DNA from: Patiria pectinifera
Lineage: Eukaryota > Echinodermata > Asteroidea > Valvatida > Asterinidae
Direction: 5' to 3'
NCBI GenBank assembly: GCA_029964075.1
Contig: CM057140.1
Coordinates: forward strand, 10,806,643 to 10,870,642
Length of the DNA: 64,000 nt
Every line of letters begins with the position of its first letter. The stretch's first letter is position 1. Of the stretch, positions 13,201 to 25,200 are shown one piece after another. Position numbers and translations under genes: made by a program. Under the pieces are notes generated by a model, which was given only the letters and a program-made list of their open reading frames with translations, ran no database searches and was not told the origin of the DNA.

Positions 13201-16200
13201 TTTGCGTGTTCTTCATGCCTTCTCGTCAACATTTAAAGCCTCCGGTCCTGAGCTTTCCTTCATGTTTGAAGTTGGGCCCCGAATCGTTTTCTTAAGCAAA
13301 AGATGGTGATGTACGCAGTGGCTGCCTTTTTTATTTTGCGACATCACTTTAAAAATAAAAAAAATAACAAAAAAAATGCTGGGTTCGGGTTTTTTTTGGG
13401 GGGGGGGGAAGCATGCATGGCTCCCGTTGGCCCTCCCCCCAGATCCGCCGTTGGGCGTTCAATAACTTTTGCCGCGAATTAATTCCCATCCTTGATTGCA
13501 TTTTTCCGACGGATTAAAAATAATCATGACTTAAGCCTAACTTCCGAATTTAACCTGAATCAAATGTTTTTCCCCGGCCCTTCCCTCCCCCGATCCGCAG
13601 GCCCACGGTAGTGTGATGCGGTGGAAAGTCGAAAACCGAATCTATGGCTGGTGGGAGAACAGACGCGGACGCAAAATGACGAACTGGGGCGGTGCCCCCA
13701 CAGGCACGGATGGATGCGGCTGCAGCGTCAGCTCTACAGGTTAAGTATATTTATTTGAATTCCACTCAAATATATCCTTATTTGTAAAGGAATAAAAAAA
13801 AATGCGATTTTCTGGCTTGTGAACTTTGAAGTGGACGTAGTCTGAGTGTATTTTTCACACTTTTTTTAAATTTTTTAAAGTCGTCACCCGAGACAGACTT
13901 TTAAATTTCCAGTCGCTTTTTGATTACAGGATCCTTAATCAATAATTCTGAACTGCAGTAAATAGTTTTTCAAAACTTAGCGCACGGGCGACTTGGCAAA
14001 CAGGAAGTTAGCGCTATGCCTCAAAATACAGTCTTGTTGTGCAATTCGACTTTCATTTCTCGAAGAAAATTTGACCACTATTACGTTGTGGATTCGCTTT
14101 GAAATGAGTAAGTGCGACCGGAATTGAGACCAATATCCCCGGTGCGGATACGTTGGCCCTATGGGGCTCAGTGGAAAAAAGTTCCGTGCACTGATAGCAT
14201 CCGTGTCGGGACACACTTTCGGAAAAATAGCTAGACTACATCTCGCATCAGTATGACATGCTCGAAAAATGTGCCCGGTGAAATGTGATAACTGAGGCGA
14301 CAACTTTTCCCGGAGACATAATTTCTAATATCGATCACAGCTGAACGCTTTCACTACGGTAGGACTACATTATTACGGTGACTGAGTCAAACTACTGTAC
14401 CGAAGCCTACACGGGAATAAAATAATAACAAAAAAACCAAATCCCAAAGTCGAAAAAATCTCGTGTGAATCTGTTGTTAAGCTTGTTATGACGTCTTGTT
14501 CAGACTTTGAAGTTCCGTCGCGCCGGTCACGGCAATTATTTTTTTGTGCAACCAAAATAGTCAGCGACCATAATGCGTATGCGTCAGTTACGGCTCCTCC
14601 AGAGTCATGTGTAAAAGAATAAAAAGTCAAATTTTGTTCCATCGATAAATTTAGGACTTGATAATGATTAAACACATTTTAGGAAAGAAAATCCACTCAA
14701 AATAATGAATCACGCATGCGTGTTACGGGTAAATGGAAGATCAAGAGCGTGTAAATTGTCAAGAGAGGGCGCCCTAGACCAAAATTGGTCTGGAGAATTT
14801 TTGCCGCACGTATATATCAGTGGCGGTTTTTAAAAACCTAAAAGTTGAGGCTGTACTGGGTAAGTTAAGATTGACAACTTCCAAGCCGTTACTTTGTGAC
14901 TTTGTTTAACAGAAATTAAGAACTAAAGACTCTTGCGAACTCATTAAAACCTTTTAAATGTCCTCCGAAATGTTGAAAATGTTTCGTCTGCACGCACATG
15001 TAATAAAACACGTGACGATACGGCCTTTCATTTTTGCCTCCGGCTGCCAGCGCAACATGCCCAACGTACGTGCGCATTATTGGTACCGTACCCATGCCGT
15101 ACCGTTGTGAAATGAATACCTGTACCTTTTTTTTTAAACGTTTAATCTTGTTTTCAGACATGATTTACAAAAACAAAAAGATGAAAAATGATACTTAAAC
15201 TAAAGTTTTGGTAGAATTGTCAAGGCCAACACAAATTTAACTTTTTGAATAGCAAAATGTGCACTTATATTTGAAATTCCAGTATAGCCCCCCCCCCCTA
15301 GCCATGGACATGCTTCTACTAGTTCTAGGGAAAGATTCCCATATCTGGCCATCCCTTTTCACCCTGTGCACAACAAACGGTATGAGACTAGTCTGAACAT
15401 TTAGACATGCTTGTTAGAAGTGTTTCTCAGCATGGAGGAAGGAATTAGAACACAGTAGATAAAATACTTCAATATTTTCACTGGTAAATTTGATTTTATC
15501 ACTCTACAGGACATATGCCGCCTATTATCACATTCTGATGGCTGATAGGTCACTGAAAGTGAAAGGAAAAATTAGTGATGGCCAGATATGGGAATTTTTC
15601 CGCTTCTAGTTCTAAACTAAAGTTAAAGATAGTGGATATTTTGCCGGAGGTAACGCCGGCAAACTAACGTTTACTAAAGGTTTGCCGGCGGTAGGCCTAA
15701 ACCATATCATCAGAGGGCGCTGTACTCTTTAAGATAGGGCTGAATTATAACATGTATTTAATTCCCATCAAAGTTGTGTAGCACAATCGGTGCAGTGGTT
15801 AAGCAGTGACTCTGGTGAGTGGGATGTCCCGAGTTCGAATCCTGATCTTCGTCACAGTTTTAAGGTTTTTTTCCCATCCCCAAATAAATAAGAATATTCT
15901 TCTTTTATTATTTTAATATGTCTCCAAACATTTTATGCAGAGTATAACTTTTTCTTTTTCAGATTTGTGGCTCTGGAGGATTTTTTTTTTTAAAGGGAAA
16001 TAAAGTCCGAAATTATAAAATGGTCTGATTCCCATCTTGTACATACAGAAATTCAACAATAATATTGGCATGGAGCCAGACTAAAATTTGTCACCGGAAA
16101 ATGTTTAAATAAAAAAAACCCAGTAACTGCGCATGTTCAGTGCATATCCGGCAAACTAACGTTTACTGAAGGTTTGCCGTCTCCAGCAAAATATCCACTG

Positions 16201-19200
16201 CCAAAGTTAAAAGGATGAATTTTGTTCAACTTCAAGAGAAAAAAAGTTCATCAATTCCATTTGTCTGCTAGCTGGTTAAGCTTGACTGAAGCCTAAAATA
16301 AATGGAAGATGTTCAAATTGGAATATTCTGTGGGGGCCCAGCATTTCTTTTGTTTTCACTTTTTCCGGCTAACATTTTTGTTCCTTTCTTGTCCGTTCAT
16401 TCAGGCTGCAATGAAGGAATGCAGTGCAACGCAGACTGCAACATCCACGCAGACAATGAGGACTCTGGATTCTTGAGAGACAAATCTCACTTGCCCGTCA
16501 CCAGTTTGCGCTTTGGTGACACTGGTACATTCGATGATGACGAATATGGCTACTACGAGCTTGGCCCACTCAGGTGTAAGTTGTGTAGGCCAATAGAAGC
16601 CGTTTGTAGTCTAGAGTGAGAGCTCTGAACATTAGTGCATACATTTAAAAGACCAGTCCAACTCCTTTTCAGTATATAGGCCTACTACACGAATACGATG
16701 TTTAAACAAAACCCAAACAAACAAAAACACTAAAACAAACAAAAAACAAACAAACAGACATTGAACAAAAGAAACACCTCTCAAGAAAAAAAAACTCTAG
16801 TAACAATGTCAATGCTCCATTTCATCAATGGCTTGTTAACGCCTTTAGACTTTTCAAATTGTCCAATTCCAACATTTAAACAAGATGGTGCACAGTGATA
16901 GAAAATGCAAATAGGTCAGAGGTTTTTTACTGTCTGACAACTCCCCCCCCCCACAGGCAGATAGCATCTAACGGAAAGAATGTTGCAACCTGACGCTACT
17001 TTTTTCTTCATATACCGTCTCAATGAAGGTCCGTCAATGCAAAAATGATAATGAGACATGAATTTGGGACTGAGAAACATTTCCAATTTTGTTAAATACT
17101 TAGAAAATGTTCTTGACTCTCCATAGACTTTGTACACAACCACTGAAGTAGCGTCAGGTTGCAACATTCTTTCCCATCTAACACCAGGGCATGCTCCCCT
17201 GGATCGGCCAATGCCCTCCCTGCATATAGGGGACATACACATGTAACCCATATGCAGGGTGGTTTGGTGCACTACAGTGATTAAAGAGTAAAGAGTTAAC
17301 CAGGTACTAATTAAATATTACTGTTTCTCCTTGATTCTTTCTTAGGTAAAGGAGGACCAGTTCAACAAGAACAAGGTCAGTATTCACTTCAGATTTTTGT
17401 TAAATTTTTGTTGTGTAGAGTGTCATGGCCTAGCGGTTAAGAGCACCACACCGGACTCATGCTCTGGTGTTTCAGAGGCAGCAGAATGTGGGTTCGAGCC
17501 TGGGTCTGGACACTTGTGCCCTCAAGCAAGGCACTTAACCATTATTGCTTCGTCCTTCGTGCTTCGTCTTGTGTAATGCAATGCACGTAAAAAGAACCCA
17601 GTAGCACTTATCACTAAGAGAAGGGTTTGCCCCGGTGTTTTTGGCCTCCAGTTAAATCTCCCATGCGGACTATTTAGGAGAAGAACCAACCAATGCAAGT
17701 ACCAAGCTAGGTTCTAGAGGTCCTTCTCAATAGTTTACGGTCACTCAGTGAAGAACATAGGAAGTAACTAAAAAAACAAAACAGAAACAACCATGTTAGA
17801 AAAACTTGACAGTGTGTTGGCAAAGTATTCACAAAGATGCGAGAATACCTGCGCTTTTGATTGTGGGTAGGACTCTGACTATATGGAAACGCCTTATAAT
17901 ACCAAAAATGTTGAATGTATTTGTAAGACTCAATTAGACTCTGATTATGCTGTGGCTGTAACATGTGGTAGTCAAAGAGTCATGTAAATTGCATCAAATT
18001 CATTACCTTGGTTTTAATTGCAGAAATCCCGCTCATTGAGACCAACACCGAATACCATTACCGCTACGACCTTCCTCCCTTGGATAATGGCGATTTCCGG
18101 GTGGAGTTTGAAGTTCGTGCCAAAAACGACGTTTTTCTGGGATTCTCAGAAACAAAGGGGGAGCAGAGTGACTTGGTCGAACTCAGTAAGTGCAGAATGA
18201 GCCCAGACACTGTCAGTGCTGACTTTATTGGCTGTTTCGGCAACCAGCTGAAACAGCCTTTGTTTTTGTTAAGATTTGTTTTCCTTCTCTTTTTTTTCCC
18301 CCTTTAAATTCAGTCATTTTGGCCCATAGCATTTGTACACATTTTTTTTGTTCCCGGCACTAAGTGTGTACATTTATACTTGGCACACACTGAGGCCACG
18401 TGTGCCGAACATTGACGTCATCACGAGTCACGTGACGTCACAGTATAGGTGCATCTTTTGAAGGCTTATGTCTCCAGAACTACAGGACCGAAGTTGGTAT
18501 GTACCTAGACCGGGATGTGTTATAGATGAAAATTGAAGTGACGTCACGATGACGTCAATTATTTATTACATCATCATGGGTCACGTGACGTCATCACATA
18601 GTGCATATTTTGAAGTCCTATATCTACAGAACTGCAAGTCGGATTGGGTTGAAACTCGGTATGTAGGTAGACTGGGATGTGTTACAGGTAAAAATGGATG
18701 CTTATGCGATTTATTTTTTGAAGTTTTGGACCTTTAAGCCATATCTCATGAACGCAATATGCTAAATTCAAAATTCTTGTTATGCCCCGCGGCGAAGCCG
18801 AGGGGGCATACTGTTTCCGCCTTGTCCTTCCGTGGGTGGGTGTGGGTGTGTGGGTGTGTGTGTGTCCGGACAAATCTTGTCAGCGCGATAACTTGAGAAA
18901 TACTTAACATATGAACTTCAAATTTGCTTTGTGGATTGTCCGTGGTAATCCTAAGAAGCCTTTTGCATTTGGGGCCGAAAGGCCAAGGGTCAAGGTCACA
19001 GTGGCTGAAACAATAGAAATTTTGTCAGCGCGATAACTTGAGAAATACTTTACATATGAACTTCAAATTTGGTTTGTGGATTGTCCTTGGCAATCCTAAG
19101 AAGCCTTTTGCATTTGGGGCCAAAAGGTCAAGGGTCAAGGTCTCAGTGATAAAAACAAAAGAAATTTTGTCAGCGCGGTAACTTGAGAAATACTTAATAT

Positions 19201-22200
19201 ATGAACTTCAAATTTGGTTTGTGGATTGTCCTTGGTAATCCTAAGAAGCCTTTTGCATTTGGGGCCGAAAGGTCAAGGGTCAAGGTCACAGTGGCTGAAA
19301 CTATAGAAATTGTCGGCGCGATAACTTGAGAAATACTTTACATATGAACTTCAAATTTGGTTTGTGGATTGTCCTTGGCAATCCTAAGAAGCCTTTTGCA
19401 TTTGGGGCCAAAAGGTCAAGGGTCAAGGTCACAGTGGCTAAAACAAAAGAAATTTTGTCAGCGTGATAACTTGAGATATACTTTACATATGAACTTCAAA
19501 TTTGGTTTGTGGATTGTCCTTGGCAATCCTAAGAAGCCTATTGCATTTGGGGCCAAAAGGTCAAGGGTCAAGGTCACAGTGACTATAACAATAGAAATCT
19601 AGTATTTATTCTGAGATCATAGGGATTAGGGATTAATTCATATAAAACCTACAGAAGACACTAATGCTGTCAATGAACATTCCATGTGACCAAGGTACAT
19701 GTAAGTTGATGTTAAAAGAGTGGTGTTATGTCATGGAAACAGTCACGGTTGCGGGGCATGTGTGTTTGTAAACACACCTGACTTGTTATATTATGTTTTT
19801 TTGGTAATAGGTATATGCACACAATTTTGGAAAATTTGTTATGCCATTTCGATGTCATCAAAAATGTGATTTTTTTAAACACTTATAAGGGAAGGTCCGA
19901 TTGTCATGAAACTTGGTGGGGAGGTAGATAATGGTACTGGTATGCAAAGTCCGAAGTGCAGGGCTTGAATTGAACGACGGCCACGACGGCCAGTGCTGTC
20001 GTTGCCTTCTTACTGGCCGAGGTGCCCCACAAAAAATCCCTGTCTTCACGGCCAGTTTTGCCTTGCCCCATAATTACCTTGGCCGTCGTGCCCTTTTTGC
20101 AAAAACATGCATCAGCCTATTTAAACCACTACAATCCTTGATTCCAGTTGTTTTTCCACACATTGACAATGTATTTCGATGCCATGCCAGCCCAATCAGT
20201 TGTCTTAATATCTCGCTGAATCAATCACACGCACGCAGTACGGCCGTGGCCGGCTGGCCAAACGCCGTCGATTCCCCACTGTACGATGTACACACACGTA
20301 CGTACGTACGTACGTACACTGACAACTGAATCTCCAGTTCCTGTATGTGCCGATACTTCAAGTAGCGACACCCCCGCCGCAAAAATATATGTCAGTATTC
20401 GTACACACACATACCAGCAGGAGTACGTACGGCAGATCTTACGTGCAGTCAACCGACTTTCTTTTTCCCAGTGCTTGCATGCGCGGTACAGAACACATCG
20501 ATGTTCGTGTACGAGGCAAACGAGCTTGGGCATAGTCAAAACACGCGTGCACATGGCGTTCCGAATTCCGATTGTCAAAAACGGACATTGTAAATGGCGA
20601 TTGTGTATTAATTATGGGCCTGATTCCCTAAGAGAACAAAATCAACTTTTAATCCACATTAAGAACATGCAGGTAGGTTATAGATAGAGGGAAGGGTTTC
20701 GAATTTTGAGGGGAATTTGGAGGGAAAACGACAACGAAAAAACGCAACACGAAAATAGAGATGGCGATCGCACGTCACCAACCATAAAACTGCTTTAAAA
20801 AACGTAATTTCTATCCCCAAAAAGTGTTCAAAATTACAAAACAGGTGCAATATGCTGAGAGAAGTCTGCTTTAGGTTGAAAAGGTACTTTTTTGAATGAT
20901 AAAAACACCTTTGGCTCAAATTTGATTGAAACTAAAGGGGGCCCTAAACTACATGATCGCTGATATAAATTCGCATTTTTTTTAGCCGGCCTCTGTGCCC
21001 CTTCTGCAGATATTAGTTTGGCCTTGGTGCCCTCCCGACTGGCCGTGGCGCCCTCTATAATTTTTCTCCATTCAAGGCCAAAGTGGCCTTGCCCTAAAAA
21101 TTCCCAAATTCAAGGCCTGGAAGTGACGTCACGATGACTTCATCGGTTGATTGTCAATGATGTTTTTAATATTTAAAATTTTATTCTGCTTCCAGAATGT
21201 GTACACTTCCTTTCATCGGATTGACTTCAAACTTGGTACAATGACAAAATGTTACTTATCAGTAAGCATAATGTGAAAAAGCCCTTTGTTCTGTTGCAAA
21301 CAGACATGGTATCTCTAGTTTTCTTCTTTTTTTTTTCAGACATGGGTGGATGGGGAAACAGCAAAACAGTGTTCCGCAAGTGTAAGCAGTGCACGCCGCA
21401 AGCCACCTGGAAAGAGAATAACGTTGTCAGCTGGGAGGAAACAAAAGGGTGGGAACTTAGGACAAACTGTCCAATGTCTAAATTGTCTTTGTTTTTTTTT
21501 CTCTAAATTTATTTTGTGCTTGAAATTTTGGGTTCAAGGATTGACTATTACTGATGATTTTACCAATGTGGAGCGTGACATTCTGAAAAAAAAAAAAAAA
21601 ATCAAAATGAATTTTTCAAATTTTCTAGCATAAAGTAAAGTTATCCATTTTATCATTGATGTAAATCTAAACAAAAAGATAGGTTTGAAATGTTGAACAT
21701 CTTTGCAAAAGATTCATTATCAAAAACAAATCCATTCAATAAATTATCGCAACCCAGCACAGAAGTACCGATGTTAAGTCAGAATTCATTTTTAAAGAAA
21801 GAAAAGAAGATCCTTGTGCTCATGCTTAAAAGCTACAGTCCATCAGCTATCCAAAAAGTAACTGACGTAATAATTGTTAAAAAGCATACTTGGTTGAAAG
21901 ATAGTAATGGCACCTAACATCCTGTGCAATTATTCTTTATGGCATGCTGTCATTTTGAAGAAGTCAACGAAAGAAGGCCTTTCTGTTTGTATTTCTTTTT
22001 TTCGGCGAAGTGCGCGCAAGCGTTGACACGACGCACACGCGTGCACGGTTGCCATAATTTGTTGGGTCAGTGCGCGACATCACGTAGCTGCAATCGGCCC
22101 AGTGAGAACATGTCTCGGACGCTGAATTCAGGCCCAATTCAAAACATGATTCAGCAACTTTTGATTTGAAATCGAGATCCTACAACGTTGTTTTTCTCGA

Positions 22201-25200
22201 AATATACAGCTGAAGCTGAGCTGAAACTTCATCAGGTCAGTTGTTCAGCACCCTTCTTTAGATTTTGAGAACTTTGATTGCTTTAAACGAACAAAATGCA
22301 CAAATTACAAATGATAGACTGTACCTTTAGTACTTCCTGCAAATACCTTTAGAGTGTTCATAAATGCTGCAAATACTATGATTGGTTGTGCTTGAATTTG
22401 TTTATACAGATACTGGGTGGACTGGAGCGATGGCTGTTTCCGTCTTGGACGTGCTGGGGCGAGTCAGTCACTCTCCTGGTGCCCACCAAGAATAAAAAAC
22501 TGGAAATATGTGGCTTTCACCACCGGATATGGCAGTAGCGGAAAGTTTTGGTTCAACAGCTTCCATTCCAAAGGTAATCCTTGGGTCAAAGGTGACGGTT
22601 TTCTATCCATTTTGGTTTTACAACATTTTAACTTGATTGGGAAGTACAAGACTAGGTGTTTTCTTTGCAACTTTTGAAAACGTTTCCTCTTAACGTACAG
22701 TTCAACACTTCTGCGAGCATGAAACTGCCTACATCAACTGTGGCAGCAAGTACGTCAACATCGTCAATGCCAACTACGGGCGAAGCAGCACCGACGTCTG
22801 CCCTGGTGATTTCACGCGCTCAACCGAGTGTTTCTCACCCAAATCCCGGAGTGTCATCGGCAAGCTTTGCCATGGGGCTCACTCATGCCGCGTGGAAGTG
22901 AACAACGGTGTGTTCGGAGATCCTTGCTCTGGAACTTCCAAATACTTGAAGGTGCATTTTCTTTTTAAACTAGATATATTTTTGTTTTCCCTTGGTTGTC
23001 CATTACTGCACTGTCCGACACTGCAGAACACTAAAACCGTGGTATGTGGGGTGGTTTTCAACTCCCCTGTAGGGCCTAAGAGCACTTTTATTCACTTACA
23101 CATATTTTGTATAACATTGTACCTCTTCATAAGATGGAATTTTTGCGTTGGGGTGATGTAAATCAAATTAGGTTTTGCCCTTCACCGACGTATAAACACT
23201 GTATACACAGTGTGTTACCTCCCAAGTAAAAGTTGGAAAAATCACTCGGGTGGGACTCTAACCCACGACCTCCTGCTTTCTAATGTAGATGTCTAACCAA
23301 TCGACCACCGAGCTAACGGGATCGATTGGCTGGTTCGAATCTGATGTATATAGCAGCGGGTACCTTATTAACTATTCATAAGATGGAATTGTTGCGTCGG
23401 GGTGATGTAAATCAAATTTAGTTTTGCCCTTCACCAGCCAACCGATCCCATTAGCTCGGTGGTCGAGTGGTAAGACATCTGCACTAGAAAGCAGGTGGTC
23501 ATGGGTTCAAGTCCCACCCGAGTGATTTTTTCCAACTTTCACTGGGGAGGTAACACACTGAGTATACACTGTTTGTATGTCGGTGAAGGGCAAAATATAA
23601 TTTGATTGTACCTCTTGAGGAATCTACACTGGGGGAGGGCACTTTTGCCACCTATCCCCCAATATTTCCATTGCCCCAGGGGGAGGGAGTCGATTCCCCA
23701 GCAAACACAACTATTTCTAGGTTTAGAAAGACAATTGGGGTAAAGTGGTTTTCTCAAGTACACAACAAACGAACAGGGAGCTAGAGTTGAAACCACTGAC
23801 ACTATGATCACATATCACAAACCTTTTACCATTTCCTTCCTTAAAAATTCCAAGCTGTATTTTACACACTCTGTCCCACAGGTGAAATACCAGTGCTTGC
23901 CAGAACGGCAAGAGAAGTACTTCATCCCTGAAGCCTGCCTAGAGCATCAGTGCAACACCCGGGGTGGGGAATGCGTCCCTGTCAGCGGCTCGGAATACCG
24001 GTGCGCATGCAGGGCTGGGTTCCACGGCGAACATTGCGAACATGGTGAGAGTAACTTGCCATCATAAAAAACTATCAGTCACTCCTTCCTAATTGATATA
24101 AGGAGTGCTTTACCGCTATCTATCCAGTTAATTGAAGGATATCTCAAAGTCTGTTGAGATCACTTTGGCTGATGTTTTTGAGCAATGCAAGAATCAAGAA
24201 TCTGTAATTGACCTTTAGACAACTAGCCCAGTGGCTACTGAAAATAGAGGTAACGTTTTAAAAGTATTTAATAACTGTGCTTTCAGAGTATGCCCTATGC
24301 CGTGCTTGGGGAGATCCCCATTACACTCAGTTCAGCGGCCGGTGCTTCAACTACCAGGGCAAGTGCAAGTACATCCTGGCACAGCCCTGTGTGGAAGATG
24401 CCGACAGGTGGGTTTGACATTGCCTATCTGTTTGTTAGTTTGTTCCTTTGTCTGTTTGTGCGTTTTTGTGTGTGTCATTGTCAGTTTTTCTTTGTTTGCT
24501 GTGCTTGTGTCATATGATGTTGGTGGTTGTGTTTATTACATCCCTGTAACCCTAATTTCATTCTCACACTTCTTCAGTCAGTTTTGTCACTGATCCTCAG
24601 GAACACAGTTGTCATTACGTCAATTTCTTGTCATTATATTCATTAGGACTTTCAAGATCGTTGGCGTTAACGTGGCACCCGAATGGAACAAGAAAGTTTC
24701 CTTCAATCGACAGCTGGAGGTCCAGATTGGCGGAACGGTAAAGCACAGAAACGAAGAGAAATCCAACCTTGCCAAGTCCAGCAAGATCCCCCTGAGATCC
24801 CCTGTGTCCTACAGTTATAATGTCCATGTGGGCTCAGCACATGACTATGCCCTCAGTGTAAAAAAAATGCACAACTTTACTGTCGCTGCCTTATTCCCAT
24901 TGTACGGGTTTGCACATGTCGAGAGAGTGTGTTATTGGCATTCTATGCCAATGATGTAAATGGTCCATTCCATTTGACAATCCATCTCATCACTGGCACA
25001 CCATTCGAGTAAAAGGTCCCCGTGTGTTTGGTACCACATTTTGAGGCTGTGATGCTTGTAAGTCCGAAGATTTCATAAACTGTAAACTATCAGTTGGGTC
25101 CACTTTTGCATGGAATTGCCCATAGCCGTCATGTTAGAGATTGGCAATTCATTTGTAACAAACTGACTTTTAGAGTAAACAAAAATGTAATCTCACATTG

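Noticed and set aside
17411-17510. A leucine- or serine-type tRNA gene
   Set aside because: Boxes A and B are present but the stems do not pair well and the body of a SINE follows.
18781-19600. A CRISPR-like array of regular repeats
   Set aside because: The units are about 145 bases, contiguous and without unique spacers, within an animal intron; this is an ordinary tandem repeat.
20286-20687. Open frames of about 130 codons across the ACGT repeat
   Set aside because: They lie inside a non-autonomous hAT-like element and contain simple-repeat translation only.
23440-23520. A tRNA gene (GGTCGAGTGG and GGTTCAAGTCC boxes)
   Set aside because: The cloverleaf is imperfect, a SINE tail follows, and the same sequence recurs in several places; it is a tRNA-derived SINE.
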